Positions 14,471 through 22,754 are shown, counted from the stretch's first letter. The stretch: 64,000 nucleotides of DNA from Billgrantia pellis (GCF_008297955.1 NZ_VTPY01000005.1:124001-188000), one strand, 5' to 3'. The notes: generated by a model not told the origin, from the letters alone. Program-made: numbers and translations.

Positions 14471-14935
14471 TTAAAGGGCATCGGATAAATTTGTGTACTC
14501 GTTATATGCATCGATAAATCCCATAGCGGAAAAGACGAATGAGATATCCTCCACTGTTCTCACTTCCACAGAACGACTTGTTCTGAATTGCTCAACGAGA
14601 TATTCGCTACCTTTTGCGGTAGTGGCATGAAAATAGTTCCACTCTCCATGGCATTGTTGCGAATACTTCACTAGGGTGCCGTTAACGTAAAGGGGATCAT
14701 GGTCGAGGATTCTCTCGCCATACTCCGCGCAATGGTCAGGCTGAAGCGCTTTCAGGTAGACTCGGATGTTCCCGGCATGAGAGATCGCCAATGTCGCAAA
14801 CAAACCGCCATGGACCGACTCCATGACGGCATACTGACCTTCAACCGTTTTGTACCACTCCTCCATTCGCTCGTCTGACATCGCCAGGCTAGGGGTGGCT
14901 AAGGCAGCTATAAGAGCAATGATCCACTTTTTCAC
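14471..14935 (-). CDS. secreted protein of unknown function
   Basis: A 154-residue protein read from GTG at 14935, which has GAGG eight bases upstream and gives a classic signal peptide (MKKWIIALIAALATPSLA, cleavage after SLA). A TTG two codons earlier is too close to that ribosome site. The mature part has two cysteines (PDHCAEYGE and SQQCHGEWNYFHA) that could form a disulfide. I recognise no family. Base composition is more AT-rich than the flanking core genes, and the gene stands alone between the prophage remnant and the guanidine exporter, which suggests transfer. Confidence 0.6.
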   Translation of the reverse strand: MKKWIIALIAALATPSLAMSDERMEEWYKTVEGQYAVMESVHGGLFATLAISHAGNIRVYLKALQPDHCAEYGERILDHDPLYVNGTLVKYSQQCHGEWNYFHATTAKGSEYLVEQFRTSRSVEVRTVEDISFVFSAMGFIDAYNEYTNLSDAL

Positions 14936-15433
14936 ACGCAAGTCCTCATGATGAATGCGCTTGTCTCATCGGCAGGTCAATGCAAAACTTTAGTTTGCTA
15001 TCGATCATCTTCCCTTTGTTTGCCAGCGTGATCGCAGCCTCCCCCATGTGGTCCGCTAGCTCGCGGTACGGTGGGGGTCTGCTTCGTCACTGGTTTGATG
15101 TTTGGACAGCGGTGCGTTCGCCGAGCCTGCGCCTCTCGAAGCCTTCTGATGGGGTCGGGAGGGAGTTACGCTTGGCAATTTCCGATGGTGGTTCAGCCCA
15201 GTCTGCATTTTTTGTTATACATGCAAGGCAGGCCGCGGCAGCTAGACAAGGAAGATGCAGGCTGAGGAGTGGAGGCATCTGCAAAAACCGTTAATTCCCT
15301 ACATCTGGTGAGATTCACGTCGCGCAGCATGGCTCGGACCCAGTCGCGCCATGGAAGGGACGCAACGTAACGATACGTAAGTCATGGTGACGGGCATGGT
15401 CTGCACCTTGGCGTGAGCTTCTGAGCAAAGGCA
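14936..15433. other. intergenic stretch without recognisable genes
   Basis: Short open frames occur on both strands (for example 15071-15265 plus) but none has a ribosome site, a familiar product or sensible composition. The segment separates the secreted protein gene from the guanidine-responsive promoter and may be decayed mobile DNA. Confidence 0.5.
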
Positions 15434-15461
15434 TTGCCTTGAGAAGAAACGCTCTTATAAT
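15434..15461 (+). promoter_or_regulatory. promoter of the guanidine riboswitch-gdx unit
   Basis: TTGCCT at 15434-15439 and a perfect TATAAT at 15456-15461 are separated by 16 bases. Transcription would start near 15468, immediately before the first riboswitch hairpin. Confidence 0.75.
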
Positions 15462-15469
15462 CCCGACTC

Positions 15470-15519
15470 GAGAGGACGACCTCTCTCCATACCGGGCATA
15501 CACTTCGGGACGGCCCGAG
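15470..15519 (+). promoter_or_regulatory. guanidine-II (mini-ykkC) riboswitch
   Basis: Two short hairpins carry the diagnostic ACGR loops. The first pairs GAGAGG (15470-15475) with CCTCTC (15480-15485) around ACGA. The second pairs TTCGGG (15504-15509) with CCCGAG (15514-15519) around ACGG. Two ACGR-capped hairpins just upstream of a SugE-type exporter define the guanidine-II class, in which guanidinium bridges the loops. The ribosome site (AAAGGAG, 15526-15532) follows seven bases after the second hairpin. This suggests translational control: ligand binding stabilises the hairpins and frees the ribosome site. Confidence 0.9.
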
Positions 15520-15537
15520 AGAAGTAAAGGAGCCGCG

Positions 15538-15852
15538 ATGTCTTGGGTGCTTCTTGGGCTGGCCGGACTGCTTGAAGTCGTGTGGGCGTTCGCCATGAAA
15601 CAATCCCACGGTTTCACGCGCCTGTTGCCGACGATCGTGATGCTGGTGACGATGGTGGGGTCGTTCGGGTTGCTGGCGGTTGCGATGCGAAGCCTACCGC
15701 TGGGTACGGCCTACATGATCTGGACCGGCATCGGAGCCGTCGGCTCCTTTGTCGCTGGCGTATGGTTCCTGGGGGAGGCCATATCTCCTCTGCGTGTCTG
15801 TGCCGCCCTGTTAATAGTGGCCGGCATCGTGACCATGAAGGTCGCCACCTGA
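15538..15852 (+). CDS. gdx: guanidinium exporter, SMR family (Gdx/SugE)
   Basis: A 104-residue protein with four membrane helices. The first contains the essential glutamate (LAGLLEVVWAFAMKQSHGFT, Glu13). SLPLGTAYMIWTGIGAVG and the IWTG segment are typical of the Gdx/SugE branch of small multidrug resistance proteins, as opposed to EmrE. It exports guanidinium in exchange for protons as an antiparallel dimer. The guanidine-II riboswitch directly upstream confirms the substrate class. The ATG at 15538 is preceded by AAAGGAG; a longer in-frame extension upstream would cover the riboswitch and is rejected. Confidence 0.93.
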   Translation: MSWVLLGLAGLLEVVWAFAMKQSHGFTRLLPTIVMLVTMVGSFGLLAVAMRSLPLGTAYMIWTGIGAVGSFVAGVWFLGEAISPLRVCAALLIVAGIVTMKVAT

Positions 15853-15909
15853 TCAGGAGCCGGTGCTGAGACCGGGACGATCCGGAATCAAGGAATGGGG
15901 AGGCGGCTC

Positions 15910-16203
15910 CTACTCGGCGTCAGCGTTCTTTCGCAGGCGTCGAGCTCGGGCGTGCAGGCTGTTGACGGCTAGCGTCATGTGGCGTGAGCGGTCGCATAGG
16001 GCCTCGATGGTCGAAATGGCTGTCCGCAGTTCCTGCCACCGGGCTGCCGCCTGTAGCCGGGCCAGTGAGGCATCGGTGATACAGTAGCCCGTTTCCCGAT
16101 CTTCGAGTTCCAGTCCCACTTCGGCAATCGCCAGCCTCAGGGCCACGACTTCCGCTTCCAAGGTCTCGATACTGACGATCTCTATCTCGGCAGGGACGGT
16201 CAT
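15910..16203 (-). CDS. hypothetical protein, last gene of a micro-operon
   Basis: A 97-residue protein, probably all-helical, beginning MTVPAEIEIVSIETLEAEVV. Leu/Ala/Glu heptad-like text runs through residues 12-60, and the tail is basic (RARRLRKNADAE). AAGGAG lies eight bases before the ATG at 16203. The start overlaps the stop of a 19-codon frame that in turn overlaps the zinc-ribbon gene. No family is recognised. A role in binding nucleic acid or protein is possible but unproven. Confidence 0.5.
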   Translation of the reverse strand: MTVPAEIEIVSIETLEAEVVALRLAIAEVGLELEDRETGYCITDASLARLQAAARWQELRTAISTIEALCDRSRHMTLAVNSLHARARRLRKNADAE

Positions 16204-16259
16204 GAGCGGAGCTCCTTCGCGGCCACCCCTTCGTCACGCACCTCGATCCGATGACTCAT
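16200..16259 (-). CDS. possible 19-residue coupling peptide
   Basis: A 20-codon frame including stop (MSHRIEVRDEGVAAKELRS). Its ATG overlaps the stop of the zinc-ribbon gene and its TGA overlaps the ATG of the 97-residue gene. Its main role may be to carry ribosomes across the junction. It could also be chance. Confidence 0.25.
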   Translation of the reverse strand: MSHRIEVRDEGVAAKELRS

Positions 16260-16402
16260 GATGATAGCCTCTCTTCGGTTTCGTCTTCTTCCCTCCCTGG
16301 CTCTCTGGCCTTGATCGGATTGCCGCACTGGTTGCAGCGATGTTCACAGGTATAGCTGCCAAGCCACCGTCCTTTGCAGATTGGGCATACGAATTCGGTC
16401 AT
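16256..16402 (-). CDS. 48-residue zinc-ribbon protein
   Basis: A small protein with two cysteine pairs: CPIC at residues 6-9 and CNQC at 23-26, plus an extra CEH at 19-21. It starts MTEFVCPICKGRWLGSYTCE and ends in an acidic tail (EPGREEDETEERLSS). The spacing of 13 residues between knuckles suggests a single treble-clef or ribbon binding one zinc. AGAGG lies about nine bases before the ATG at 16402. It heads a translationally coupled cluster that ends with the 97-residue gene. The specific family is not recognised; small ribbons of this kind are common in phages and islands. Confidence 0.55.
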   Translation of the reverse strand: MTEFVCPICKGRWLGSYTCEHRCNQCGNPIKAREPGREEDETEERLSS

Positions 16403-16810
16403 TACGTATACCTCTGGGTTGCGAGCTATCGGCCAGCTCTGCGTTCTGGTTGCGGACGTGACAAAAATACACGGTTGCTCCCGGAGGCAATTCCTTTAAT
16501 CGACCCGTATAGGGGTGGTTAATTCGGCTTTTAACGGTGACGACGCTTAGGCTTGCCTTATGGCTTCGTGGCGAAATGGCTATCCAAGCATCTTGAAATG
16601 GGACATCTTTCTCTTAGACTTAAGTATATCTTCGAGGTGAGGATGCCTAGTGGAGCTGAACGAGACAGGCTATCTCGGCTGCGGAGTCTAGTTCCTATCT
16701 TTTAACCGTCGGCCTCACTCGCTTCGGTGAAGGCTGTTGTCCTTTCTGGCGGGCGAAGGCGCAAGGATTGGTCTCGGTGCCCGGCTCACGGATTGCTCCC
16801 TGGAGGAAAC
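16403..16810. other. intergenic stretch between divergent small genes
   Basis: Contains the upstream regions of the zinc-ribbon gene (minus) and the 78-residue gene (plus). Very short frames exist (for example 35 codons from the ATG at 16598), but none has coding support. No clear promoter or RNA element was found. Confidence 0.45.
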
Positions 16811-17047
16811 ATGAAGCATGAGCTGACGGACCATCAGGTTGAGATAATATCGTACGCGTTACAGCATGGCGGTGTGTTGGCGGCTCCTTTCGGTCACTTC
16901 GGCGACGATAGCCTGGTCGAGGAGCTGCCGGCGCAAGTCAAGGCCTTGGAAGCCGACGGACTGGTCACGGTGACACGTGATGAACATGGCGATCTCCAGC
17001 GGATCGAACTCACCCCGCAAGGCCAGGCAGCGCTAGGGGTTCGTTAA
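16811..17047 (+). CDS. small winged-helix-like hypothetical protein
   Basis: A 78-residue protein beginning MKHELTDHQVEIISYALQHG, preceded by GGAGGAAAC. The C-terminal half (QVKALEADGLVTVTRDEHGD then RIELTPQGQAAL) resembles the recognition helix and beta wing of MarR-like winged-helix domains. It is shorter than any standard regulator and lacks a dimerisation region. The function is unknown. A longer frame beginning 84 bases upstream lacks a ribosome site. A rho-independent terminator follows about 210 bases downstream. Confidence 0.6.
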   Translation: MKHELTDHQVEIISYALQHGGVLAAPFGHFGDDSLVEELPAQVKALEADGLVTVTRDEHGDLQRIELTPQGQAALGVR

Positions 17048-17257
17048 GGATCGCCTGGTAGGAAGGCGTATTACGCGCTCTATGTGTGATCTCCTACAAG
17101 CGCTGCCGCTTTGAGAGACTGATCCATCCACCTGGCTCTGGCAAGCTTGCTCCATCAGAGCGAGGGAGCGCTCGGCAGGGAGGACAGGGCCAGGATGGCC
17201 CTTTCCAGGAGGGGCGGGCAGGGAGTCCGCGTTCAATCGAAGGGAATCGTCTCCAGG

Positions 17258-17289
17258 AAAGCCCGGTCCCGCAGGCCGGGCTTTTCTTT
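17258..17289 (+). terminator. rho-independent terminator
   Basis: AAAGCCCGG at 17258-17266 pairs with CCGGGCTTT at 17276-17284 around a nine-base loop and runs into TTCTTTC. It is far (211 bases) from the preceding stop, so the intervening RNA might be a long 3' UTR or a small RNA. Confidence 0.7.
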
Positions 17290-17837
17290 CTCCTGTCTCT
17301 AGGCTCATGATCCTGATCGTTTCATTAAGGTTGCGTTGCGTTATCCAGCGCAGGTCATGGAAATTCTCTGCAACAATGGTTAACGCAGGTTAAATCGTTT
17401 GCCTGCGAAAGGTGGCAAGGTATAGGCACTCAAGGAAACGCAGCAGAGAAAACCGGACAGGATGGCCGATTGCGATCTAGTGAGGCGTGGTAGACATCTG
17501 CGTAGCGAGCAGCGGATGAGAGGGCCAAAGACCGGCCTGGAGGTCGGGCTCTCTCTGTGCTGGTTCGGGTTGTTCGCCAGGGCGACAGCAGAGATGCCCT
17601 TAGTGCGTGAGCTGGATGCTCGAAATGCAACAATAAGTAAAGCGAGCTTGAGCTAAGCTGCGAGGTTCCAGGTGGCTTGGGTACCGGGCTGGGACGATGA
17701 CGCTGAGTGTCGTCCAGCATCCAGCGTGGCAAGACGCGGCATAGCACAGTCGATGAGGTAGAAACAAGGGAGAAGTAACAGAGCGAGAGTCTTTGAGGGA
17801 TTGCTGTCTATAGGACTCATAACGCAGGAGAAGAAGA
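17290..17837. other. intergenic stretch upstream of the paralogue pair
   Basis: No gene is supported in these 548 bases. Frames such as 17462-17656 lack a ribosome site and a recognisable product. A partly paired GAGAGGGCC / GGGCTCTCTC segment at about 17518-17555 is present. The promoter of the following gene must lie here but is not obvious. Confidence 0.45.
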
Positions 17838-18437
17838 ATGATCGCGCTAATGTGGAAGGCAGGATCAAAATTTCTTGGCGATAAAGGTCCTAGCATCGCA
17901 ATTATGATGTTCTTGTTTTTTACTTCAGGGATACTTTTCTGGCCGCACGGTTTGTCGGTCAATATGGCCGTTGGGCAAGAGCAGGAAGCTATACGATATG
18001 AAAAAATCAGGGCTTCTTATTCCGAAGATGCTGCGGCATTGATGCAAACCAATGGTGAGCTGTTCACGAAATCGCTGAGCATTCTCGATAACAAGAAATA
18101 TTACTGCTTGATGCTACAGCACCTGGGTGCCGGCAAGGTTGCCGTGAGTCGTCCTGCTGCCTTGCCGCGTTATGAGAGCCTGTGTGGCATTTTTACCGAT
18201 GCTGCCGCCATGGTCGATACCTATGCTGATCGCCTGAGTGGTTGGAATCGCTTTTACCCCGAACTTTACGAATTTATTCATCTGAACAAGGGGACGGAGC
18301 AGCACATCGGTCCTTTCCTCACGCTGGAAGAATGCGCCGAGATAGCGCAGCGTCTGGCGAGCCTCGGTGAGCAAACCACCGGTTGCCTACTCTATGAGGA
18401 GCCTCAGCGAGCCTCTCTCTATCCTCATCACGTCTAG
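17838..18437 (+). CDS. membrane-anchored four-cysteine protein, copy 1
   Basis: A 199-residue protein with an N-terminal membrane helix (IAIMMFLFFTSGILFWPHG, about residues 20-38) and a C-terminal domain expected in the periplasm. Cysteines fall at 90, 116, 166 and 183. Key motifs are CGIFTDAAAMVDTYADRL and GPFLTLEECAEIAQRLASLG. The next gene encodes a paralogue with the same four cysteines at identical spacing (26, 50, 17). GGAGAAG precedes the ATG. I do not recognise the family. Two disulfides are likely if the domain is exported. Base composition is more AT-rich than the core genes. Confidence 0.65.
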   Translation: MIALMWKAGSKFLGDKGPSIAIMMFLFFTSGILFWPHGLSVNMAVGQEQEAIRYEKIRASYSEDAAALMQTNGELFTKSLSILDNKKYYCLMLQHLGAGKVAVSRPAALPRYESLCGIFTDAAAMVDTYADRLSGWNRFYPELYEFIHLNKGTEQHIGPFLTLEECAEIAQRLASLGEQTTGCLLYEEPQRASLYPHHV

Positions 18438-18611
18438 CCCCGCCGGGTTGAGAATGACACGGCAACGATGCCGGTCACGCTGACGGCTCGGTCGGTATTT
18501 CAGATTTCAAGCGCAAAGGTGCCAGAGCTGGGAGGCTGGCGCCAGGCGGGATTGGCTCTGCTTGGAGCGAAGCCTGATGAACCTGACGATATAGCGATAA
18601 GGGAAAAAAGA

Positions 18612-19208
18612 ATGAATAAGAAAATAGGGAATCTATCGGATCTTTTCTATCGTTACAGCATCATGGTCATATTGGCAGCTTTTTCCGTGCTCATGTCCTG
18701 GATGTTGCTTGGGCCAGAGGAGTGGGAAGGAGGGGCGCTTGAAAAACATCAGGTCGAAGTGAGCGAATACGAAAGAACCGAAAGGCTCTATTCCGATGGT
18801 GTTGCGGAACTCATGCGCGATTATCCTTATTTCTACAAGCGCTCCTTGAGTCTCCTGCAGCAGTATAAGGTCAATTGTTTTATGGCGGAGTATGCGCAGG
18901 CGCGAGAAGGGGAAGAACTCGATCTTGCTCTGAAAGTGAGACGGGAGAACCTTTGCGATGTATTCGCCGATGCAGCCGCCATGGTGGATACCTATTCGGA
19001 CAGGCTGGGGGCACTCGAGGAAGGGCGGCCTGCGCTGCTGCATTTCTCCTTCCTTGAAGGCGGAGAGGAAACATCCATCGGCCCCTTCCTCTCCCTGGAG
19101 GAGTGTTCGATGATCGCGGCGCAGTTGGCGCGGCTCGGCGAACAGATAACGTCCTGTCAACCTTACGAGGAGTGGCACTACTCGCTGTTCTTCGCCAGCG
19201 GCGAATAG
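18612..19208 (+). CDS. membrane-anchored four-cysteine protein, copy 2
   Basis: A 198-residue protein from the ATG at 18612, chosen because it gives the same length as copy 1 and places the membrane helix (SIMVILAAFSVLMSWMLLG) at residues 16-34. An in-frame start 144 bases upstream would bury that helix. Cysteines are at 89, 115, 165 and 182, each one residue before those of copy 1. Shared motifs are CDVFADAAAMVDTYSDRL and IGPFLSLEECSMIAAQLARL. Function unknown. The pair is followed by a DksA-like gene with no obvious terminator between. Confidence 0.65.
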   Translation: MNKKIGNLSDLFYRYSIMVILAAFSVLMSWMLLGPEEWEGGALEKHQVEVSEYERTERLYSDGVAELMRDYPYFYKRSLSLLQQYKVNCFMAEYAQAREGEELDLALKVRRENLCDVFADAAAMVDTYSDRLGALEEGRPALLHFSFLEGGEETSIGPFLSLEECSMIAAQLARLGEQITSCQPYEEWHYSLFFASGE

Positions 19209-19286
19209 CGCCCGGTCCGGGGTTGAGGCGATGTCGCCGGCATATGCTATGTAGTAGTCATGTGCCGTCATCGCTGGAGGTGCGAA

Positions 19287-19619
19287 ATGAAGGAGCGACA
19301 GGACGAGCTGGAAGCGCTGCGCGACGAATTAGTCGAGCGAGTGGATCAGTACAAGCTTCACAAGCTTAGGCAGGACGAGCCATTGGATCGCGACATGGAA
19401 GAGCAGGCGATCGAGCTGGAGAACGAGGATGTGATCGATGCTCTCGAAAGCGAAGCGGAAGAGGAGCTGCAGCAGGTACTTCACGCCCTTGAACGCATCG
19501 AGGAGGGCGAAGGGGATATCTGCGAGCGCTGCGGTGAGCCGATCGACCCGGCGCGCCTCGAGGCCTTGCCATACGCGACGTTCTGCTTCGATTGCGCTGA
19601 ACTCGAGGGTATGCGTTGA
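19287..19619 (+). CDS. DksA/TraR-family zinc-finger protein
   Basis: A 110-residue protein from the ATG at 19287 (GGAGG six bases upstream). The first 80 residues are acidic and helical (QAIELENEDVIDALESEAEE). The C-terminus has the family zinc finger CERCGEPIDPARLEALPYAT followed by CFDC, a C-x2-C-x17-C-x2-C pattern. DksA-type proteins enter the RNA polymerase secondary channel and tune transcription with ppGpp. This one is shorter than true DksA (about 150 residues) and belongs with the short TraR/YbiI-like members, so its regulon cannot be stated. Confidence 0.8.
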   Translation: MKERQDELEALRDELVERVDQYKLHKLRQDEPLDRDMEEQAIELENEDVIDALESEAEEELQQVLHALERIEEGEGDICERCGEPIDPARLEALPYATFCFDCAELEGMR

Positions 19620-19693
19620 TCCCGCTTGCCGGGGCGGACTGGTCCGGACATGAGTGGTAGTCTAATGATTCAGCTACCGGTCGGGAGAGGGGC

Positions 19694-20290
19694 ATGACGG
19701 CATGGCGCCGGCTGACTTGTGCAGGTCTCGTGGCATTGATGGGCCTGGTGGGCTGTGGGAGCGACGATGATGCCTCCCAGAGGGAGGGCGATACAGGCGC
19801 AGTTCGGCAGAATGAGAGCGATACCGAGGTCAATGCCGAGCCGGCGCCGGAAGTGACGCCGCCGGCGCCACTCCCCGTCGAGATCGAAGCAACCGCCACC
19901 CTACGCAGCGATCGCCGTCTCACCGTGGAGGGAAGCACCAACCTGCCGAATGAGGCGCGGTTGGTCGTGACGGTCGAGCGCGAAGTAAGTGGTGTGCGAT
20001 GGCAGGCGCGCACGAATGTCTCGGAGGGCCGGTTTTCAGCCGGCCCCCTCGGACCGGGCAGCGGCCTTCCCGATGGTGGCTATCACATTACCGTGTACCT
20101 GCCTGAAGCCAGTGTTCAGCCTGCGGGCGTCCGCGAGCGAATCGGCGAGCGGGGAGAGGCGCTCGAAGGGCCAATGATAAAAACCTCGCGTCATGGCTTG
20201 GGACAGGTTGCCAGCTATTCCCGGCGCTACCTGATAGGCAACGAACCTCGGCGCGCGACCGATCAGGTGGAAGTGCTGGAAGTCGATTGA
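19694..20290 (+). CDS. predicted lipoprotein
   Basis: A 198-residue protein with a lipoprotein signal (CAGLVALMGLVGCGSDDDAS; lipobox LVGC, modified Cys at residue 21). An acidic and proline-rich linker (about residues 25-60) follows, then a domain of short strands (VEIEATATLRSDRRLTVEGS and GGYHITVYLPEASVQPAGVR). The overall pattern suggests an Ig-like or beta-sandwich fold on the membrane surface, but no family is recognised. It converges with an XRE regulator gene, leaving only 13 bases between stops. Confidence 0.7.
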   Translation: MTAWRRLTCAGLVALMGLVGCGSDDDASQREGDTGAVRQNESDTEVNAEPAPEVTPPAPLPVEIEATATLRSDRRLTVEGSTNLPNEARLVVTVEREVSGVRWQARTNVSEGRFSAGPLGPGSGLPDGGYHITVYLPEASVQPAGVRERIGERGEALEGPMIKTSRHGLGQVASYSRRYLIGNEPRRATDQVEVLEVD

Positions 20291-20303
20291 GTCGTGCTGC
20301 CGC

Positions 20304-20852
20304 TCAACGTCCTTCGTGCTGCCGCCAGCGTGCCAGCAGCCTTCCGACGACACGGTCCCCTTCTTTCAGGCCGGCGTCCATCTCTAGCTGGTCGATATAG
20401 AGGCGATTCTCTCCCTCGATCAAATAATGACCAGGCTCGTCGCAGGCGTCGGTCGGTCCGAAGGCGGCAAGGTCGCCTGTATCGAGAAAGTCGAAGTGTT
20501 CGCCGGGGGCCGGCGTGACCAGGTAACAGTCGCCGTGCCAGTCGTAGCGGGAAATGAGATCGACTGGAAGTACGATGCGGTTGGCGTTCGGTGCCAGCCA
20601 GGGAGCAGGCGGCTTGCCGTACAGGTATAGCGCGGAAGACGACCCAACGTCGTCGCTCGTCAGCAACTGGCTAAGCGGACAGTCCAAGGCTTCGGCCAGT
20701 GCCACCAGTCTGGCGTGACCGATCTGCTTGATGGCACCCGATTCCCAGTACGAAATCGTGACATCGGAGACGCCGACTTTTCTTGCGAGGGCGGCCTTGT
20801 TGAGGTCCGCCTTCAACCTCAGCTGTTTGATCTTTGGGCCCAATGAATCCAT
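20304..20852 (-). CDS. XRE-family regulator with C-terminal sensor-like domain
   Basis: A 182-residue protein. Residues 5-65 are a Cro/CI-type helix-turn-helix (LNKAALARKVGVSDVTISYW and ARLVALAEALDCPLSQLL). Residues 85-180 look like the beta-rich LexA/CI-type C-terminal domain (GDCYLVTPAPGEHFDFLDTG, GHYLIEGENRLYIDQL, EGDRVVGRLLARW), though I cannot place the Ser-Lys catalytic pair. It could therefore be a signal-sensing repressor without self-cleavage. It is divergent from gltX across 193 bases; its targets are unknown. Confidence 0.75.
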   Translation of the reverse strand: MDSLGPKIKQLRLKADLNKAALARKVGVSDVTISYWESGAIKQIGHARLVALAEALDCPLSQLLTSDDVGSSSALYLYGKPPAPWLAPNANRIVLPVDLISRYDWHGDCYLVTPAPGEHFDFLDTGDLAAFGPTDACDEPGHYLIEGENRLYIDQLEMDAGLKEGDRVVGRLLARWRQHEGR

Positions 20853-20981
20853 CTCTTCAACCTGCCGACAGTCGATGAATAAGGACGAGAATGTTCGATT
20901 ATCCTCGCCGACTGTGCAAATTTAACGCGTCAACGCTAAAAAAACACTGCTGAGCGACGCTGCAGCGTCTTGCCGGGGCGG

Positions 20982-21010
20982 CTGCCGCTATGGGCTCAGG
21001 TGCGTATAAT
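20982..21010 (+). promoter_or_regulatory. gltX promoter
   Basis: A perfect TATAAT at 21005-21010 lies 36 bases before the gltX start. A weak -35 (CTGCCG, 20982-20987) sits 17 bases upstream. The discriminator after the -10 is GC-rich (GCCCGCC), as often seen in growth-rate-regulated genes. Confidence 0.6.
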
Positions 21011-21045
21011 GCCCGCCATATGCATGACAATCGGATAAGGACGAC

Positions 21046-22527
21046 ATGACCGTACGAACCCGTATCGCGCCATCTCCCACTGGTGACCCCCACGTAGGCA
21101 CCGCTTATATCGCCCTGTTCAACTTATGCTTCGCTCGGCAGCATGGCGGCCAGTTCATTCTGCGGATCGAGGATACCGACCGCGTTCGCTCCACCGCCGA
21201 GTCCGAACGCATGATTCTCGATTCGTTGCGTTGGTTGGGCCTCGAGTGGGATGAAGGGCCCGACGTGGGAGGGCCGCACGGCCCCTACCGGCAGAGCGAG
21301 CGCGGCGACATCTATGCCGAGTATGCACGGCAACTGATTGAGGCGGGCCATGCCTTCAAGTGCTATCGCACCAGCGAAGAACTGGACGCGTTGCGCGAAG
21401 CGCGCAAGGCGGCCGGCATGCATTTGGCGCTCAAACCTTCGGACCTGGCCCTGGAAGCGGAGGAAGAGGCGCGTCGTGAGCGCGAAGAATGGCCTTACGT
21501 GGTGCGCATGCAGGTGCCGGCCAGCGGCACTTGTGTGATCGATGACATGCTACGTGGCCCGATCGAAGTCGACTGGGCGCAGGTGGATGCTCAGGTGCTC
21601 CTCAAGTCCGATGGCATGCCCACTTACCACTTGGCGAACGTCGTCGACGACCACCTGATGGGTATTACCCATGTGCTGCGGGGTGAGGAGTGGATCAACT
21701 CGGCGCCGAAGCATCAGCTGCTCTACGAGTACTTCGGTTGGGACATGCCAGCACTCTGTCACATGCCGCTGCTGCGCAATCCCGACAGGTCGAAGCTCTC
21801 CAAGCGCAAGAACCCGACCTCCATCAATTACTACCGGCGTATGGGGTTCTTGCCGCAGGCGGTGCTCAACTACCTGGGGCGCATGGGCTGGTCGATGCCC
21901 GACGAGCGCGAAAAGTTCAGCCTCGATGAGATGATGACGCACTTCGATATCCAGCGGGTGTCGCTGGGTGGGCCCGTCTTCGACCTGGAGAAGCTGACCT
22001 GGCTCAACGGGCTTTATATCCGTGAGGACCTGGACGATAGAGCCTTCCTGAAGGCGCTGATGACATGGGCCTTCAACGAGGAGTACATCGGCCAGATCCT
22101 GCCGCAGGTGCGCTCCCGGGTGGAAACTCTCTCTGAGGTAGCGCCATTGGCCGGCCACTTCTTCGGTGGTGTGCCCGCGCTGCGTGAGGAGGACTTCGAA
22201 ACCGTCAAGCTGGAGCGTGAAGAGCTGCTCAAGCTACTGCAGTTCCTGGTGTGGCGCTTCGAGGTGGTACCGGCCTGGCACAAGGAGGCGCTGCTCGCCG
22301 AGGTCAAGACGCTGGCCGGGTATTTCGAACTCAAGATGAAGGAGTTCCTGGCGCCGGTCTTCATCGCCATCACCGGTTCCACGGCCAGCACCTCGGTCAT
22401 GGATGCCATGGCGATCCTCGGCTCCGATATGACCCGAGCGCGGCTGCGCCATGCCATCGAGGTGCTCGGCGGGGTTTCCAAGAAGCAGGCCAAGCGCTTC
22501 GAGAAAGAGTACCGCGACCTGCAATAA
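21046..22527 (+). CDS. gltX: glutamyl-tRNA synthetase
   Basis: A 493-residue class I aminoacyl-tRNA synthetase that charges tRNA-Glu. The HIGH-type signature is in [19 protein letters not shown] (residues 8-26), and the KMSKS-type signature is [20 protein letters not shown]. The [20 protein letters not shown] segment is also standard. Length matches the bacterial enzyme. It is followed 227 bases later by tRNA-Ala and tRNA-Glu genes, so enzyme and substrate genes are adjacent. The start is supported by AAGG and a TATAAT promoter. Confidence 0.97.
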   Translation: MTVRTRIAPSPTGDPHVGTAYIALFNLCFARQHGGQFILRIEDTDRVRSTAESERMILDSLRWLGLEWDEGPDVGGPHGPYRQSERGDIYAEYARQLIEAGHAFKCYRTSEELDALREARKAAGMHLALKPSDLALEAEEEARREREEWPYVVRMQVPASGTCVIDDMLRGPIEVDWAQVDAQVLLKSDGMPTYHLANVVDDHLMGITHVLRGEEWINSAPKHQLLYEYFGWDMPALCHMPLLRNPDRSKLSKRKNPTSINYYRRMGFLPQAVLNYLGRMGWSMPDEREKFSLDEMMTHFDIQRVSLGGPVFDLEKLTWLNGLYIREDLDDRAFLKALMTWAFNEEYIGQILPQVRSRVETLSEVAPLAGHFFGGVPALREEDFETVKLEREELLKLLQFLVWRFEVVPAWHKEALLAEVKTLAGYFELKMKEFLAPVFIAITGSTASTSVMDAMAILGSDMTRARLRHAIEVLGGVSKKQAKRFEKEYRDLQ

Positions 22528-22701
22528 ACGATAGGAAAGCGCCTATTTTCGTCGCGAGCGAGGATCGGTTGATCGCCGCCGGAGCGCAGCTCCCGGCGTG
22601 TCCGGCTACATGAGGAGACGACCGGGCCGGCGCACCGACACCGCTGGCGGCCAGCTTTTTGCAAAGGGCGCGAGCGCAGCAGGGAATGAGTATTTTCCTG
22701 C

Positions 22702-22730
22702 TTGACGAAGGCGAGGGGAATCAGTACGAT
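22702..22730 (+). promoter_or_regulatory. promoter of the tRNA-Ala/tRNA-Glu unit
   Basis: TTGACG at 22702-22707 and TACGAT at 22725-22730 are spaced by 17 bases, followed by a GC-rich discriminator (ACGCCCCG). Such discriminators are typical of stringently controlled stable-RNA promoters. Confidence 0.75.
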
Positions 22731-22754
22731 ACGCCCCGTCTTCACGAGACATGT

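Noticed and set aside
15071..15265. 64-codon plus-strand frame as a small gene
   Set aside because: No ribosome site, no recognisable composition or motif, and it lies in what looks like decayed DNA.
15439..15537. N-terminal extension of the guanidinium exporter
   Set aside because: It would translate the riboswitch hairpins, and the ATG at 15538 has an ideal ribosome site.
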